This document shows positions 1-6,507 of a stretch of DNA of 6,684 nt, piece by piece. The stretch covers positions 1,704-8,387 of the forward strand of contig QHXL01000434.1 of assembly GCA_003222935.1 (NCBI GenBank). Direction: 5' to 3'. The stretch is from Acidobacteriota bacterium. Its GTDB lineage: Bacteria > Acidobacteriota > Blastocatellia > Pyrinomonadales > Pyrinomonadaceae. A program made the position numbers and the translations under genes. How positions within the stretch are numbered: the first letter of the stretch is position 1; each line of letters begins with the position of its first letter. The notes below the pieces were generated by a model. The model was not told where the DNA came from, ran no database searches, and worked only from the letters and a program-made list of their open reading frames with translations.

Positions 1-1
1 G

Positions 2-1549
2 GCACTCGGAGGAGTCAATCGCAATCTCGACGCTTACGAGACGGTTAGAAAGATAGATGTGCCGCTCGACACTGAACCGGCGATTGCTTTTCATCCTGCG
101 CGCGCACGCAAGGAACTCTACACCGCGAAGAACAAATTTCGCTTTGGAAAAGTAGAGCTACCAGCATTCAAGAGCGTCGATGAGTTAGCCTTTGCGACTG
201 TGCCACAGCTTGCCGAACTCATTCGCACGCGCAAGATAACGTCAACTGATCTTACGAAGATGTACCTGGCACGTTTGAAACGATTTGGACCAAAGCTGTT
301 GTGTGTTGTCACACTCACCGAAGAGTTGGCGCTAAAACAGTCCGCCGCAGCAGATGCTGAGATTAAGCGGGGCAAGTATCGAGGACCCCTACATGGAATA
401 CCGTGGGGTGCAAAGGATCTCTTTGCTACAAAAGGAATCAAGACGACCTGGGGCGCGGAGCCTTATCGAGATCAGGTAATTGACTACGATTCCACAGTCG
501 TCGAACGCCTGGATGCCGCAGGTGCTGTGCTTGTGGCAAAGCTTCCGATGGGAGCGTTAGCGCAAGGTCCAAGATGGTTCGGTGGAGTTACCGGTAATCC
601 GTGGGTACCTGACGACGCGCAGCAAGGTTCTAGCGGTTCGTCTGCTGGTCCCGCGTCTGCCACTGCCGCCGGGCTGGTTGGTTTCTCGATTGGCACGGAG
701 ACACTCGGTTCGATCATTTCACCGTCATCGACTTGCGGTTGCGCCGGGTTGCGTCCGACCTATGGACGCGTCAGCCGATACGGCGCGATGGGCTTGAGTT
801 GGACCATGGATAAGATTGGCCCGATCTGTCGTGGGGTCGAGGATTGTGCTGCAGCGTTGAGTGCGATCTATGGTCCGGACGGGAAGGACATCACGGTCGG
901 CGATGCTCCGTTCAACTGGAACCCGGACGTGAACATTAGCGGCCTGAGAATTGGCTATCTCAAAGCGGAGTTTGAAGGAACCGGTTTCACGCCAAATAAC
1001 GAACAGCAACGCCAACAACAGGAACAGCGCCGTGTAGCTTACAAGGCTGCCATCGAGGCTCTCGAAAAAGCAGGTGCGAAACTAACACCGATCGAGTTGC
1101 CTCGTTTCTCGGCTGGGTCGCTGCGGTTCATTCTTACAGCCGAAGCGGCAGCGGCGTTTGACGACATCACTCGCGATGGTCGGGTTAATCAATTGTCAGG
1201 ACAAAACCAGGGCGACTGGCCCAACTCGTTCCGCACGTCGCGATTCATTCCCGCCGTTGAATATATACGCGCTCAACGTGCCCGCACGCTCCTGATGCAC
1301 GAGATGGAAAAGTTGATGTCGCAATGGGATGTATTTGTAAGTCCGGCACCGGGCAGTGCGAGTCTGCTGGTGACTAACTTAACGGGTCATCCGGCGATCT
1401 GTGTGCCTTGTGGATTTGTTAACGATCGGCCACTTGCGATTATGTTTACAGGCGGAGTTTATGACGAGGTGGCGCCGTTGCGAGTCGCGCTGGCGTTTGA
1501 GCGCGCTACGAAGTGGCACACAATGCACCCAAAGATGGACTTCGCGTAA
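2..1549 (+). CDS. Amidase signature family enzyme (GatA-like), 5' end outside the window
   Basis: The enzyme is predicted to hydrolyse a carboxamide to acid and ammonia; the substrate cannot be read from sequence. The frame is open to the left edge. The GTG at 59 is probably internal, because the codons before it continue a plausible protein (ALGGVNRNLDAYETVRKID), so the true start lies upstream. Counting from the GTG, the Lys-cisSer-Ser triad is visible: Lys119 in GAKD, Ser194 in the Gly/Ser-rich stretch GSSGSSAG, and nucleophile Ser218 in GTETLGSI. The spacings of 75 and 24 residues equal those of fatty acid amide hydrolase (142/217/241). A Gln-rich stretch at about 315-324 is an insertion-like, low-complexity segment. 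The C-terminus carries the usual GHPAICVPCGF region. The glutamyl-tRNA amidotransferase subunit GatA is less likely, because no gatB or gatC is seen, but it cannot be excluded. The family call is firm and the substrate is unknown. Confidence 0.93.
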   Translation, partial: ALGGVNRNLDAYETVRKIDVPLDTEPAIAFHPARARKELYTAKNKFRFGKVELPAFKSVDELAFATVPQLAELIRTRKITSTDLTKMYLARLKRFGPKLLCVVTLTEELALKQSAAADAEIKRGKYRGPLHGIPWGAKDLFATKGIKTTWGAEPYRDQVIDYDSTVVERLDAAGAVLVAKLPMGALAQGPRWFGGVTGNPWVPDDAQQGSSGSSAGPASATAAGLVGFSIGTETLGSIISPSSTCGCAGLRPTYGRVSRYGAMGLSWTMDKIGPICRGVEDCAAALSAIYGPDGKDITVGDAPFNWNPDVNISGLRIGYLKAEFEGTGFTPNNEQQRQQQEQRRVAYKAAIEALEKAGAKLTPIELPRFSAGSLRFILTAEAAAAFDDITRDGRVNQLSGQNQGDWPNSFRTSRFIPAVEYIRAQRARTLLMHEMEKLMSQWDVFVSPAPGSASLLVTNLTGHPAICVPCGFVNDRPLAIMFTGGVYDEVAPLRVALAFERATKWHTMHPKMDFA

Positions 1550-1553
1550 TGTC

Positions 1554-1799
1554 CGCCAAATGTCCGATATGCTTAGAGGCTCTTGCAAAAGTCAGGATCA
1601 GCAGAAACAAGGATCTGAATTTTGTGCAAGTTGGGAAGGGCGGTTTACCCCCGCTGGCCTAACTAAAGAGCTGCATCGGGGTTCTTTTAGCCAGGCCAGC
1701 GGGGGTAAACCACCCTTCCCAACTTGCGCTAGATTCAATTTCTTTTTTAGCTGATCCTGGCTTTTGCAAGAGGCTCTAAAGCATATCGGGCAGTTGGAG
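1554..1799. repeat. Long imperfect inverted repeat (palindromic element, copy A)
   Basis: The whole gap between the convergent amidase and kinase genes folds on itself. The outer arms are about 1554-1602 and 1751-1799; they share blocks such as CCGATATGC, CTCTTGCAAAAG and GGATCAGC with their reverse complements. The inner GC-rich arms are 1625-1660 and 1693-1728 and match almost perfectly. The 22-base segments between outer and inner arms match poorly, so the structure looks like one palindrome nested in another. Partial pairing continues into the centre (CTAAA with its partner near 1685-1690). As RNA from either strand it would form a very stable hairpin, so it could act as a two-way terminator or 3' end protector for both genes. 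There is no ORF of its own. The core recurs at 6358-6478. Confidence 0.9.
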
Positions 1800-1804
1800 G
1801 GGGT

Positions 1805-3733
1805 TTAGCGGCCATTTGTTACTAGCGTTGGTAGGTCGAGCAGGAGGGCAACGGTTCCATCACGCATTTCGGCAGCTCCGACAATGCCAAACCACCGGCC
1901 ACCTCGACTTCCAAGATTTCGCACTAGGACTTGCTCAATCTCTATCGGATCATTCACCTCGACGTTTACCTGGTACTGCTGATCGGAATGCTGTACTTCA
2001 AAATTGCAGTGAAGAAAAACAGGCGCAGCGAGATTGCCGTCATCCAATCCGAGTAGCTTGTCGAGTCGAAACGACGACGATGCTTCAGTGCCATTCTCAT
2101 CGCCTTGATGTTCAGTCTCACGCTCGAGTGAAACAACCTGGGTAGCGTCGATTAAATAACGATGCTTACCAACCTTCACCACAATCACGTCGAGCAAGCC
2201 AAAAGTAGCCGGCAAACGAATCTCAAACGTTGAGCCAGCACCGAGTTCGCTATTAACGCGAATTGCCCCTCCCAAATCTTCGATAGCAGCTTCAACAACA
2301 TCCAAGCCCACGCCGCGACCTGAGGTTTCGGAAACGTTGGTCTTTGTAGAGAAACCCGGTCTGAACAGCAAACGCAAACTTTGATCGATGCTGAGTGACG
2401 AACCATCGGGGATTACCCCCAAACGCAGGCCCGCGCTGCAAACGAGTTTCGAGTCGATGCCACGTCCGTTATCGATCACGCGAATATGGATTTGTCCTTG
2501 CCGTGTCGATGCCTCGATCCGTATTTCGCCCCGACGATTCTTGCCAGCGGCCGTGCGCTCAACAGGGATTTCGATTCCGTGATCTACCGCGTTTCGCACA
2601 AGGTGGACCAGGGGATCGGCGATCGCATCCGCGAGCGACTTATCAATCCGCAAGTCGTGACCAACAACCGTGAAGTCAACTTCTTTCTTTGCGGCTGCTG
2701 CGGCAGAACGCCCGGCTCTGAAAGCGCGCTGCAAGACGCGGTCTAGCTGGACCATTCGCAAGTTCACCAGCTCGGCAGCAAGTTCCATGAAGGAGTTGCT
2801 CACCTGGCTCATTGGTGCTAACAACTCCGCCGGCTCAGCAGCATTCGTGAAAGCCCGATCGAAGCAGGCGGTGGTTTCGCGAAATAGCCTTTGTGTAGTG
2901 GAGATCAATTTATCGAGATCGTTTAATTCGATACGAATAAACGGCGAGGCGGCTTTCGATCTTCGTAGATAACGCAATTGTCCTTCGTGACCCAGGTTTG
3001 AGAGTGGTAATGGTTGCGGAGCAATCTCACTGACTGTGACGTCGACAAATTCCGCTAATTCCTGTTGCACATTCTCCAGATCAGATTCGCGTGTGTAAAG
3101 AATGCGAAAGTCGATCGTATCAGGTAGTTCGTTATCAACCTTGGGAGCGGTTGAGATCACTTCCCCATTTTCTGTCAGTTTGTCCTTTAGCGATTGGAAA
3201 AGTTGATCGAAGCTCGCCAGGTTGAACCTGGTATTCACCAGAAACAGATTGGGGCCTTCACCGACTGCCTGTTCCAGGCGATGCTTTTCTTCTTCACTCA
3301 AGGCTTGCCAGATCTCGGCCGGAACGGCATTGAGCACGCTGCTGCCGAGATCAGTAGGCGCGGAAAGTCTTTGGAGACGTTGAAACAAGCGTTCGTGTGA
3401 CTGTTGATTCGCCGCAGGTTCATCGCGAATGCTGGCGTACATCGCATCAGTGGTCTCATCAAACGCCTGAAGCACGGAATCGTTCAGTATGATTCGACCC
3501 ACTCGCAATGAGTGAAGAAGATTCTCAAATTCATGGGCGATGCGAGTGAGGTCGTTGAGATTGTTAGACGATGCAGCCGCTTTAAGGCTATGAACGTTTC
3601 GGAAGATAGATTCGAGTAGTTGACGAGAAGTCTTACCGTCGCCGATAGCTTCACGAAGATCTTCAGTGGCGATAAAGATCTGCTCAACTCGATCTTCCAG
3701 CTCGTCTAAAAGCAGGGGGTGAGTCTGATCCAC
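1805..3733 (-). CDS. cheA: CheA-type chemotaxis/chemosensory histidine kinase
   Basis: This is a 642-residue cytoplasmic hybrid-free histidine kinase. Domains in order: Hpt (P1) at about 1-125 with phospho-acceptor His48 in FRNVHSLK; a P2-like or linker region at about 160-240; the P3 dimerisation helices at about 265-345; a GHKL ATPase (P4) with N box HLVRNAVDHGIE (377-388), G1 DNGRGID (421-427), F box FRPGFSTK (457-464) and G2 SGRGVGLDVV (471-480); and a CheW-like P5 from about 511 to the end. All catalytic motifs are intact, so an active kinase is expected. The usual Gly after HSxK is Ala (HSLKAAAS). There is no receiver domain. The start is GTG with an in-frame TAA 18 bases upstream, so it cannot begin earlier; no clear ribosome binding site is seen. 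It lies 48 bp after nusB on the same strand, and its chemosensory partners are not in the window. Family certain; pathway unknown. Confidence 0.93.
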   Translation of the reverse strand: MDQTHPLLLDELEDRVEQIFIATEDLREAIGDGKTSRQLLESIFRNVHSLKAAASSNNLNDLTRIAHEFENLLHSLRVGRIILNDSVLQAFDETTDAMYASIRDEPAANQQSHERLFQRLQRLSAPTDLGSSVLNAVPAEIWQALSEEEKHRLEQAVGEGPNLFLVNTRFNLASFDQLFQSLKDKLTENGEVISTAPKVDNELPDTIDFRILYTRESDLENVQQELAEFVDVTVSEIAPQPLPLSNLGHEGQLRYLRRSKAASPFIRIELNDLDKLISTTQRLFRETTACFDRAFTNAAEPAELLAPMSQVSNSFMELAAELVNLRMVQLDRVLQRAFRAGRSAAAAAKKEVDFTVVGHDLRIDKSLADAIADPLVHLVRNAVDHGIEIPVERTAAGKNRRGEIRIEASTRQGQIHIRVIDNGRGIDSKLVCSAGLRLGVIPDGSSLSIDQSLRLLFRPGFSTKTNVSETSGRGVGLDVVEAAIEDLGGAIRVNSELGAGSTFEIRLPATFGLLDVIVVKVGKHRYLIDATQVVSLERETEHQGDENGTEASSSFRLDKLLGLDDGNLAAPVFLHCNFEVQHSDQQYQVNVEVNDPIEIEQVLVRNLGSRGGRWFGIVGAAEMRDGTVALLLDLPTLVTNGR

Positions 3734-3775
3734 GGAAGAGATACTAAGTTATTTTTGTAAGGGCGGCCAATCGTT

Positions 3776-3810
3776 TAAATTTCAGATTGCAGATTTCAGA
3801 TTGCAGATTT
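3776..3810. repeat. Heptanucleotide tandem repeat, CAGATT(G/T) x4
   Basis: Four head-to-tail heptamers run from 3783 to 3810 in the order CAGATTG, CAGATTT, CAGATTG, CAGATTT. A weaker fifth unit (TAAATTT) precedes them. On the minus strand the tract forms the last codons and stop of the nusB frame. A second heptamer tract of a different sequence lies at 6508-6535. Confidence 0.85.
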
Positions 3811-4345
3811 TGAGTTCAGGGAAGCTAGAGGACTCGGAAGGTTCGATCGCAAAACTCGGTATGAACACTAGACATCTGCGAAACCTAACAATCTTCACTT
3901 CGGTTTCCGGTTCGACGTGCGTCTGGGGTTGCTGTTCGTCGAGGTCGCGCTTTATCGCGTCGAGAATACCGTTGATGAATTGTGTGGCTTCGTAGGTTGA
4001 AAAGCGGCGGGCAATTTCGAGTGCTTCGTTGATTGCTACGGTACGAGGAGTGGGCTCGTAAAGAAACTCGTAAACGGCAAGACGCAGGATATTACGGTCG
4101 ACGACCGCCATCCGCGAGATGCGCCAGTGTTCGGCGCGCGAACGGATTCGCTCGTCAAGCGAGTCAAGCTTCGCCAACGTTCCGGCCGCGAGTCGAGTGG
4201 AAAAGTCCCTGGCGGCCTCGTCGAGATCTGATTCTCCGAGTTCAGCCCAGTAGCTTCGGACCACATCGTCCGCAGTCATTTCGGCAACGTCAGCCGCAAA
4301 GAGCATTTGCAAGGCACATTCACGTGCCTTACGGCGGGAACCCAT
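3782..4345 (-). CDS. nusB: Transcription antitermination factor NusB with an unusual C-terminal tail
   Basis: NusB binds boxA RNA with NusE (ribosomal protein S10) and supports antitermination of rRNA operons. Family landmarks are clear: RRKARECALQMLFAADV (4-20) at the N-terminus, VVDRNILRLAVYEFLY (81-96), TVAINEALEIARRF (102-115) and FINGILDAIKR (123-133). The all-helical core ends near residue 138, about where NusB proteins normally stop. A further 49 or so residues follow (rich in Glu and Pro, then hydrophobic and Ser), and the last ones are encoded by a heptanucleotide repeat. This tail is probably the result of a lost stop codon rather than a domain. The ATG start gives the conserved N-terminus; no good ribosome binding site is seen. 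It follows ribH by 53 bp, a common bacterial gene pair, and probably shares its transcript. Confidence 0.93.
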   Translation of the reverse strand: MGSRRKARECALQMLFAADVAEMTADDVVRSYWAELGESDLDEAARDFSTRLAAGTLAKLDSLDERIRSRAEHWRISRMAVVDRNILRLAVYEFLYEPTPRTVAINEALEIARRFSTYEATQFINGILDAIKRDLDEQQPQTHVEPETEVKIVRFRRCLVFIPSFAIEPSESSSFPELKICNLKSAI

Positions 4346-4353
4346 AATAAATC

Positions 4354-4406
4354 AAGGATGAAGTCGGAGGCAGAACGACAAACGTCGGCGCTGGCCTTTC
4401 ATCCTT
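4354..4406 (-). other. Inverted repeat spanning the ribH stop and the nusB leader
   Basis: A perfect 9-bp inverted repeat, AAGGATGAA at 4354-4362 with TTCATCCTT at 4398-4406, closes the gap between ribH and nusB. Inside it, the minus strand could also form AGGC/GCCT and a CGAC-GTTT-GTCG hairpin. The ribH stop codon lies in one arm. There is no run of T after it, so it is not a standard terminator. It may be an intercistronic RNA structure or may be chance. Confidence 0.45.
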
Positions 4407-4878
4407 CCTCAAAAGCTTCCTTGTAAAGATTTACCAACTCAACCGCCGTCATGGCGGCTTCAAAACCCTTGTTACCCAACTTCACTCCGGCTCGATCGAT
4501 TGCTTGATCGACCGTGTCAGCAGTCACAATCCCAAACACGACCGGAACGCTTGTGTCCAATCCGGCTTTCGATATGCCCTGTGCAACTTCATTGGCGATG
4601 TAATCGAAATGCGGTGTCTGACCCCGTATGATTGTGCCCAGGCAGATAACCGCATCAACTTTGTGCGACTGCGCGAGTCGGAGTGCCATTAATGGAATCT
4701 CAAACGCGCCCGGCACACGATAGATGGCGACCTGTTCCTGGCTGGCTCCCAAACGTTTCAGGGCGTCCAGCGCACCTTCGACCAAACGACCGGTAATGAA
4801 TTCATTCCAGCGACTGGCGACAATGCCAAAACGAAATCCTTCAGCGTTAAGACGACCTTCGTGAACAGTGGGTTGCAA
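4399..4878 (-). CDS. ribH: 6,7-dimethyl-8-ribityllumazine synthase
   Basis: This enzyme condenses 5-amino-6-ribitylaminouracil with 3,4-dihydroxy-2-butanone 4-phosphate to make lumazine, the direct precursor of riboflavin; it is cytosolic and typically forms pentamers or icosahedral shells. At 159 residues it has the standard family length. Visible features are SRWNEF (22-27) with the aromatic residue that stacks on the pyrimidine, PGAFEIP (56-62), the GxTPH loop GQTPHFDY (86-93) with catalytic His90, FGIVTADT (115-122), and Arg129 plus NKG (136-138) near the phosphate site. The start is TTG; an in-frame TGA lies 6 bases before it, and the protein already begins at the expected place (VHEGRL). 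A GGAG lies 10 bases upstream, a long spacing. Upstream is a candidate promoter, so it probably leads the ribH-nusB-kinase unit. Confidence 0.96.
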   Translation of the reverse strand: MQPTVHEGRLNAEGFRFGIVASRWNEFITGRLVEGALDALKRLGASQEQVAIYRVPGAFEIPLMALRLAQSHKVDAVICLGTIIRGQTPHFDYIANEVAQGISKAGLDTSVPVVFGIVTADTVDQAIDRAGVKLGNKGFEAAMTAVELVNLYKEAFEEG

Positions 4879-4906
4879 CCCGGATCAACTCCGCAAACGG
4901 GATGGT

Positions 4907-4922
4907 TACTGCTTTTGCAGTA
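4907..4922 (-). promoter_or_regulatory. Perfect palindrome over the ribH -10 region
   Basis: On the minus strand this reads TACTGC-AAAA-GCAGTA, with 6-bp perfect arms and a 4-base centre. It overlaps the proposed -10 box of the ribH promoter and the likely transcription start. It could be an operator for a dimeric repressor, or a hairpin at the 5' end of the mRNA. No known regulator is assigned. Confidence 0.5.
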
Positions 4923-4947
4923 TAGGGAAAGGTGTGAGACGCAGCAA
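4919..4947 (-). promoter_or_regulatory. Candidate sigma70-type promoter for ribH
   Basis: On the minus strand TTGCTG (4947-4942) is followed after exactly 17 bases by TATACT (4924-4919). The -10 box matches the consensus at 5 of 6 positions and the -35 at its first three. It sits just downstream of a probable terminator and gives a short leader of roughly 30-35 bases before the ribH TTG. The position is supportive, but the match is modest. Confidence 0.5.
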
Positions 4948-4954
4948 GCGAGTG

Positions 4955-4974
4955 AAAAAAGGTCTTCGGCCTTT
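4955..4974 (-). terminator. Probable intrinsic terminator of the coiled-coil gene
   Basis: On the minus strand, AAAGGC, a CGAA loop and GACCTTT form a 6-bp stem with one bulged base, and the stem runs into TTTTTT (complement of 4955-4960). It lies 56 bases after the stop of the gene at 5031-5456 and just before the candidate ribH promoter. The stem is short and half of the T run is inside it, so it would be weak to moderate. Confidence 0.5.
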
Positions 4975-5030
4975 GGACTTAAGGCATGCTTTCCAGGCGA
5001 GAAGTCCCGTTTTGCGTTGGCAAATAGCAG

Positions 5031-5456
5031 CTAGGTGTTTCTGAGTTCCAAGTGACGAACCCGATCGTAGATATCGCGGTAGTCTGCTTGTATCGTCACC
5101 AGCGTGTCGTTGAAGATGCTCATCCGACGCAGAATATCCCGCAACACAGTCCTGCTTTCGCGGGACTCGTTCCGCGAATCCTCTAACGTCTTTTCTATTC
5201 GTTGCTGGCCTTCCTGCAATAGAGCAACATTCGCTACAACTTGGTCCCATATTGGCCTTGTGTCGTAGAGTCTCTCCTCAACTTTTTTATCGAGCGCTTG
5301 CACTTGCGAATCAATCGCGTCAAACCGCAACTGCATAAGCGCAAAGTTGCCTTCAAGGCTGGTTGTTTTTGAGGTCAGCGCTTGCACCGCAGTGACAATG
5401 AGGTCTAGCTTTTCACTATCCCTTTTCGGTAGTTTATTTGTGAGGTCTTCGTTCAT
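5031..5456 (-). CDS. Small coiled-coil protein of unknown function
   Basis: I do not recognise a named family. The 141-residue product is charged and helical throughout, with no signal peptide or membrane segment, so it is probably cytosolic. Heptad-like spacing of Leu, Val, Ile and Met suggests coiled coils at about 16-62 (with LQ and LD repeats such as VQALDKKVEERL) and 75-138, separated by a short break with the distinctive TRPIWDQV (66-73). The last part (DYRDIYDRVRHLELRN) is again amphipathic. The start is well supported: ATG with AGGAG five bases upstream, although that site lies in a hairpin. The gene stands alone between the hydratase gene and ribH, with its own probable terminator. 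It may be a structural or adaptor protein, but no function is claimed. Confidence 0.75.
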   Translation of the reverse strand: MNEDLTNKLPKRDSEKLDLIVTAVQALTSKTTSLEGNFALMQLRFDAIDSQVQALDKKVEERLYDTRPIWDQVVANVALLQEGQQRIEKTLEDSRNESRESRTVLRDILRRMSIFNDTLVTIQADYRDIYDRVRHLELRNT

Positions 5457-5459
5457 AGC

Positions 5460-5475
5460 TTCTCCTTTTGGAGAA
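5460..5475 (-). promoter_or_regulatory. Ribosome binding site inside a perfect hairpin
   Basis: The minus strand reads TTCTCC-AAAA-GGAGAA, then AGCT and the ATG of the coiled-coil gene. The GGAG is the Shine-Dalgarno sequence, at an ideal spacing of 5 bases, and it is fully paired in the 6-bp stem. Folding would hide it from the ribosome, so translation may depend on opening this hairpin. No T run follows, so it is not a terminator. Confidence 0.6.
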
Positions 5476-5546
5476 TTCTACCACCACGACACCCTTCTTC
5501 GTTCTACAAACACTTGACGAAAACGGCTATTTGTTTCCCTAAGTGG

Positions 5547-6323
5547 CTATTGACCTTTGAAAGTCGGTGGGCGCTTTTCAAGAAAGGCAGAGAGTCCTTC
5601 GCGAGCGTCCTCAGTTGCAAAAAGAGAGGTAAAGAGTTCTGTCTCGAGTTTAAGTCCTGCCTCTATTGGAAGATCGAGTCCATGTATCACGGCTTTTAAG
5701 CATGCGCGGATTGATAGAGCGGATAGTTTTGAAATTTCTTCAGCCAGTGTGATTGCCTCGGTGAGCAACTCTGAAGGAGGCACAACACGATTAACTAGTC
5801 CAAGATCCAGTGCCTCTCCACTGGTCAGAGTCTTTCCCGTCAACATCATTTCGACAGCTGGTCCAACTCCGAGTTCTCGAGTGAGTCTTTGTGTTCCTCC
5901 ATAACCTGGAATCAAACCTAACTTTGTTTCCGGCAGACTAAAACGCGCTTCCGTCGAGGCTATTCGTAGATGACATGCCAAAGCTAACTCAAGACCACCT
6001 CCCGCAGCGATGCCGTTGATTGCTGCGACAACTGGAACAGGGAAATTTTCAATTCGGTTACAGAGACGTTGACCTCGTTCAGAGATCGCAGAATCATTGC
6101 TTTCCTTAAGCTCACCAATATCCGTTCCGGCACAAAATGCCTGTGCGCCTTCACCAGTGATAATAACCACTCTCAACTCTTCATCGCTTTCGAGTTCAGT
6201 CAGGTGCGCATTCAACGCATCAAACATTTCACTTGAAAGAGAGTTGCGTCTCTCGGGACGATTCAGCCGGAGGAGTGCATGAGTTGACTGTCGTTCGAAG
6301 AGTATTTGAGGATCAGTTTTCAT
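5547..6323 (-). CDS. Enoyl-CoA hydratase/isomerase family protein (crotonase)
   Basis: The 258-residue protein has the standard crotonase length and would hydrate trans-2-enoyl-CoA to 3-hydroxyacyl-CoA in beta-oxidation or butanoyl-CoA metabolism. Seen in order are NRPERRNSLS (21-30), the first oxyanion-hole segment FCAGTDI (63-69), the second at AAGGGLELALACHLRIA (106-122), and FSLPETKLGLIPGYGGTQR (128-146). Glu112 and Glu132 align with the two catalytic glutamates of rat mitochondrial hydratase (144 and 164), so hydratase activity rather than only isomerase activity is likely. The C-terminal REGLSAFLEKRPPTFKG is typical. The ATG start gives the normal N-terminus; no clear ribosome binding site is seen. 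Upstream on the same strand is a 3-hydroxyacyl-CoA dehydrogenase remnant, the enzyme of the next step, separated by a palindromic repeat. The natural acyl chain length is not evident. Confidence 0.95.
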   Translation of the reverse strand: MKTDPQILFERQSTHALLRLNRPERRNSLSSEMFDALNAHLTELESDEELRVVIITGEGAQAFCAGTDIGELKESNDSAISERGQRLCNRIENFPVPVVAAINGIAAGGGLELALACHLRIASTEARFSLPETKLGLIPGYGGTQRLTRELGVGPAVEMMLTGKTLTSGEALDLGLVNRVVPPSELLTEAITLAEEISKLSALSIRACLKAVIHGLDLPIEAGLKLETELFTSLFATEDAREGLSAFLEKRPPTFKGQ

Positions 6324-6357
6324 TAGTTTTCAGGATGATCAAGCGGCCCCCTGGATC

Positions 6358-6478
6358 AGTGCAAGTAAGGAAGGGTGGTTTACCCCCGCTGCCTGGTCTA
6401 GAAGAACGTCAAACTCAACTGAACATCCGAACTGTTGTAGCAGGAAGAGCGGGGGTAACCGCCCTTCCTTACTTGCAC
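6358..6478. repeat. Inverted repeat of the same palindromic family (copy B)
   Basis: The arms are 6358-6390 and 6448-6478, separated by about 57 bases. Each arm matches the inner core of the repeat at 1625-1660: over 31 bases the left arms of the two copies differ at 3 positions. The right arm lacks one T of the TTT run, leaving a one-base bulge. Copy B lacks the outer arms of copy A. It lies between the dehydrogenase remnant and the hydratase gene, which read in the same direction; its near end is about 35 bases from the hydratase start. No ORF is seen in 6324-6543. Confidence 0.9.
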
Positions 6479-6507
6479 TTAACTAGTGAGGTCTAATCTT
6501 ATTCGAG

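Noticed and set aside
59..61. GTG as the start of the amidase gene
   Set aside because: The frame stays open to the left edge and the preceding residues look like family sequence, so the GTG is probably internal and the gene is cut by the window edge.
1401..1754. 117-codon plus-strand frame running from the amidase 3' end into the palindrome
   Set aside because: It overlaps the real gene in another frame and then merely translates the inverted repeat; no protein family features.
1554..1799. Insertion sequence with terminal inverted repeats
   Set aside because: There is no room for a transposase, the arms are nearly contiguous, and no target-site duplication is evident; a palindromic non-coding element fits better.
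3776..3810. CRISPR array
   Set aside because: The repeat unit is 7 bases with no spacers, so it is a simple tandem repeat.
4033..4347. 104-codon plus-strand frame opposite nusB
   Set aside because: It lies antisense to a clear nusB gene and resembles nothing; typical shadow frame.
4879..4918. FMN riboswitch ahead of ribH
   Set aside because: The leader from the proposed promoter is only about 30-35 bases, far too short, and none of the conserved elements is seen.
4906..5250. 114-codon minus-strand frame overlapping the coiled-coil gene
   Set aside because: It shares the strand with a better-supported gene in another frame that has a strong ribosome binding site, and its own sequence is Cys/Arg-rich and without recognisable features. 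It also runs through the terminator.
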